Shown here: positions 16,434-16,472 of the stretch, in pieces
Numbering within the stretch: position 1 is the stretch's first letter
Layout: every line of letters starts with the position of its first letter
Source of the DNA: JACCYQ01 sp036675565
Lineage (GTDB): Bacteria > Bacteroidota > Bacteroidia > Chitinophagales > Chitinophagaceae
Direction of reading: 5' to 3'
Assembly (NCBI GenBank): GCA_036675565.1
Contig: JAKFER010000329.1
Coordinates: forward strand, 1 to 16,472
DNA: 16,472 nt
The notes under the pieces: generated by a model
Databases searched by the model: none
Told to the model about the DNA's origin: nothing
What the model saw: only the letters and a program-made list of their open reading frames with translations
Translations under genes and position numbers: made by a program

Positions 16434-16447
16434 CGCAAACGTTTGCG
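16434..16447. promoter_or_regulatory. LacI-family-type operator palindrome CGCAAACGTTTGCG
   Basis: This is a perfect 14-base palindrome with a central CG, the classic form of LacI/PurR/CcpA-type operator sites. It lies 260 bases upstream of the SusC-type gene, close to the window edge. A half-site CGCAAAC recurs at 16274-16280, nearer the candidate promoter. LacI-family regulators commonly control sugar loci. The site could equally serve a divergent gene beyond the right edge. The regulator itself is not in the window. Confidence 0.6.
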
Positions 16448-16472
16448 ATAATAATTTCGGGGGAAAACTTTT

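Larger units (their letters stand above)
16175..16472. other. Upstream region of the susC-like gene, without coding sequence
   Basis: These 298 AT-rich bases to the right edge contain no credible open reading frame on either strand. They hold the candidate promoter and the two palindromes described separately. I found no tRNA, riboswitch-like fold or insertion-sequence end. Confidence 0.6.

Overview
The window is part of a Bacteroidota genome. The evidence is a complete SusC/SusD pair, lipoprotein signal peptides ending in short Ser-Cys lipoboxes, AT-rich intergenic DNA, mostly weak Shine-Dalgarno signals, and a match to the Bacteroidota -7 promoter element. Large VCBS/ASPIC lipoproteins beside SusC/D fit soil or freshwater Chitinophagales or Sphingobacteriales, but the genus cannot be fixed from this window.

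Layout from right to left, following the main (minus) strand. A 298-base upstream region (16175-16472) holds two clean palindromes and a possible promoter. It is followed by a SusC-type TonB-dependent porin (13139-16174) and a SusD-type surface lipoprotein (11555-13108). Next is a stem-loop terminator at 11498-11521, then a probable new promoter. Three consecutive lipoproteins of about 1100 residues follow (8051-11356, 4688-8011, 1323-4676). Each carries 13 DxDxDG-type calcium-binding FG-GAP/VCBS motifs split around a central ASPIC/UnbV domain. The first two are close tandem paralogs and the third is a more distant relative. A lone plus-strand gene (350-1294) encodes a membrane-anchored SRPBCC plus GyrI-like protein and converges on the third lipoprotein. 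At the left edge, back on the minus strand, is the N-terminus of a secreted protein resembling glycoside hydrolase family 65 (1-267, partial).

Taken together this looks like a polysaccharide-utilisation locus. SusC/D would bind and import an oligosaccharide, and the GH65-like enzyme would act on an alpha-glucosidic substrate. The three calcium-dependent propeller lipoproteins occupy the position where other loci encode SusE/SusF-type surface glycan-binding proteins. That role for them is inference. The SusC has no N-terminal STN signalling domain, so control by an ECF sigma/anti-sigma pair is unlikely. The palindrome CGCAAACGTTTGCG upstream points instead to a LacI-family regulator.
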